DNA of 32,757 nt from Candidatus Rokuibacteriota bacterium (GTDB taxonomy: Bacteria; Methylomirabilota; Methylomirabilia; Rokubacteriales; CSP1-6): contig QHRW01000034.1 in NCBI GenBank assembly GCA_003220265.1, positions 1 through 32,757 on the forward strand, in the 5' to 3' direction. The number at the start of each line of letters is the position of its first letter. Within the stretch, counting starts at the first letter, position 1. The translations under genes and the position numbers were made by a program. Shown piece after piece: positions 31,950 to 32,757 of this stretch. Under the pieces are notes generated by a model. The model did not search any database. It saw only the letters and a program-made list of their open reading frames with translations, and was not told where the DNA came from.

Positions 31950-32757
31950 GCGGATTCGCGGGCCTCGGCTACGACGCGGCGATCCAGCGCGCCCGCGACC
32001 TCGTCCCGGTCTTGCGCGAGCGCGCGGCCCGCGACGAGGCGCTGCGCCAGATGTCGAAGGAGACGCTGGACGACCTGCATCGCACGGGTCTCTTTCGATT
32101 CCATCAGCCCCGGCGCTGGGGAGGCGCCGAGCTGCCGTTCGTGGCGATCTTCGATATCCCGGCCGAGATCGCCCGCGGGTGCGCCTCGACCGCGTGGAAC
32201 GTGGGCAACCTGGGCATCCACCACTGGATGCTCGCCCTCTACGACGAGCGCGCCCAGCAGGAGGTGTGGGGCGCCAACCCCGACGCCCTGATCGCCTCGG
32301 GCATCGCGTTTCCCCAGGGCCGCGGCCGCCGCGTGGACGGCGGCGTCGTGATCAGCGGCTTCTGGAATTTCTCGAGCGGCGTGGACGTGGCCGACTGGAA
32401 CATGCTGGCCGTGATGGTGCGCGAGGGCGACAAGGTCGTGGACCATCGCATGTGCGTGGTGCCGCGCGGCGACTACGAGATCGTGGACGACTGGCACGTG
32501 CTGGGGATGCGCAGCACGGGCTCCAAGTCGGTCAAGGCCACCGACGTCTTCGTTCCCGAGCACCGCGCGCTGTCGATGTACCTGGCGCGCGGCGGCACGG
32601 AGTACCCGGGCTTTCGCGCGAACCCCAATCCCCTCTACCGCGTGCCGCTCTCGGCGCTGGGCTCGCATTGCCTGGCCGGCGCCGGCGTGGGCAACGCGCA
32701 GGCCGCGCTCGACCTCACGATCGAGGCCATCAAGGAGCGCTCCACCAGCTACACGGC
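31946..32757 (+). CDS. Acyl-CoA dehydrogenase-fold flavin-dependent monooxygenase (partial, runs off the edge)
   Basis: The first 270 residues are visible. The helical N-terminal domain ends near LFRFHQPRRWGGAELPF. The central domain has GCASTAWNVGNLGIHHWML, then GFWNFSSGVDVADWNMLAV and LGMRSTGSKSVKATDVFVP. These are the hallmarks of HsaA/DszC/HpaB-like flavin-dependent monooxygenases. The C-terminal domain lies outside. The ATG overlaps the VOC stop. Its neighbours, a VOC protein and a divergent flavin reductase, match the parts expected for a two-component hydroxylase. It is similar in layout to the protein at 3008-4219 but is a separate subfamily. A plain acyl-CoA dehydrogenase cannot be excluded without the C-terminus. 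Confidence 0.8.
   Translation, partial: MSGFAGLGYDAAIQRARDLVPVLRERAARDEALRQMSKETLDDLHRTGLFRFHQPRRWGGAELPFVAIFDIPAEIARGCASTAWNVGNLGIHHWMLALYDERAQQEVWGANPDALIASGIAFPQGRGRRVDGGVVISGFWNFSSGVDVADWNMLAVMVREGDKVVDHRMCVVPRGDYEIVDDWHVLGMRSTGSKSVKATDVFVPEHRALSMYLARGGTEYPGFRANPNPLYRVPLSALGSHCLAGAGVGNAQAALDLTIEAIKERSTSYT

Noticed and set aside
1..32757. tRNA, rRNA, CRISPR, insertion sequence or riboswitch
   Set aside because: I found no convincing repeats, cloverleaf sequences, transposase genes or conserved leader structures.

Overview
The window is about 33 kb of dense, very GC-rich bacterial DNA. It has no RNA genes, insertion sequences or CRISPR arrays that I can see, and no gap over 300 bases. The content is typical of a soil or sediment heterotroph: many solute-binding proteins of ABC importers, CoA and aromatic-ring chemistry, and a CO dehydrogenase operon. 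This mix, the gene style and the GC content would fit Candidatus Rokubacteria (Methylomirabilota) or a proteobacterium. No marker gene in the window settles this, so the placement is a guess.

Layout. Positions 1-3000 hold a broken nitroreductase at the left edge (minus strand), a lone ModA-like binding protein, a small Mpo1-like membrane protein (minus), and a two-gene unit encoding a FlK-type thioesterase and a short-chain dehydrogenase. Positions 3008-6991 (minus) are a tight operon: Rieske ring-hydroxylating dioxygenase alpha and beta subunits, a 3-hydroxyisobutyrate dehydrogenase family enzyme, and a flavin-dependent monooxygenase/acyl-CoA dehydrogenase-like protein. Positions 7079-11374 (plus) hold a secreted alpha/beta hydrolase and two tandem, clearly duplicated family 5 solute-binding proteins. 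Positions 11371-14840 (minus) hold a third family 5 binding protein and its DppB/DppC-like permeases, with no ATPase genes. Positions 14932-19000 (minus) hold a carboxyltransferase, an MFS transporter and a family VIII esterase/beta-lactamase-like protein.

Positions 19033-21035 (plus) hold a branched-chain amino acid type binding protein and a CPBP membrane protease. Positions 21141-25764 (plus) form the best-defined unit: coxM-coxS-coxL, with the AYRCSFR signature of form I (true) aerobic CO dehydrogenase, followed by an XdhC-family maturation protein that carries a C-terminal YHS metal-binding domain. Converging on it (25743-28355, minus) is a complete NitT/TauT-type importer: binding protein, permease, ATPase. 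Positions 28435-32757 hold a DHA2-type drug exporter, a putative DUF6196-HIT fusion, a flavin reductase (minus), a VOC protein, and the start of a second HsaA/DszC-like monooxygenase that runs off the right edge.

How the genes fit together. The cox operon would feed electrons from CO to the respiratory chain. The Rieske operon and the flavin reductase/monooxygenase genes point to oxidation of aromatic or cyclic acids. The binding proteins suggest scavenging of peptides, organic acids or oxyanions. Most operon partners overlap by 1-4 bases (ATGA, GTGA, TGATG). Several genes that lack a Shine-Dalgarno sequence have a -10-like hexamer only 7-10 bases before the start codon, which suggests leaderless transcripts are common here.
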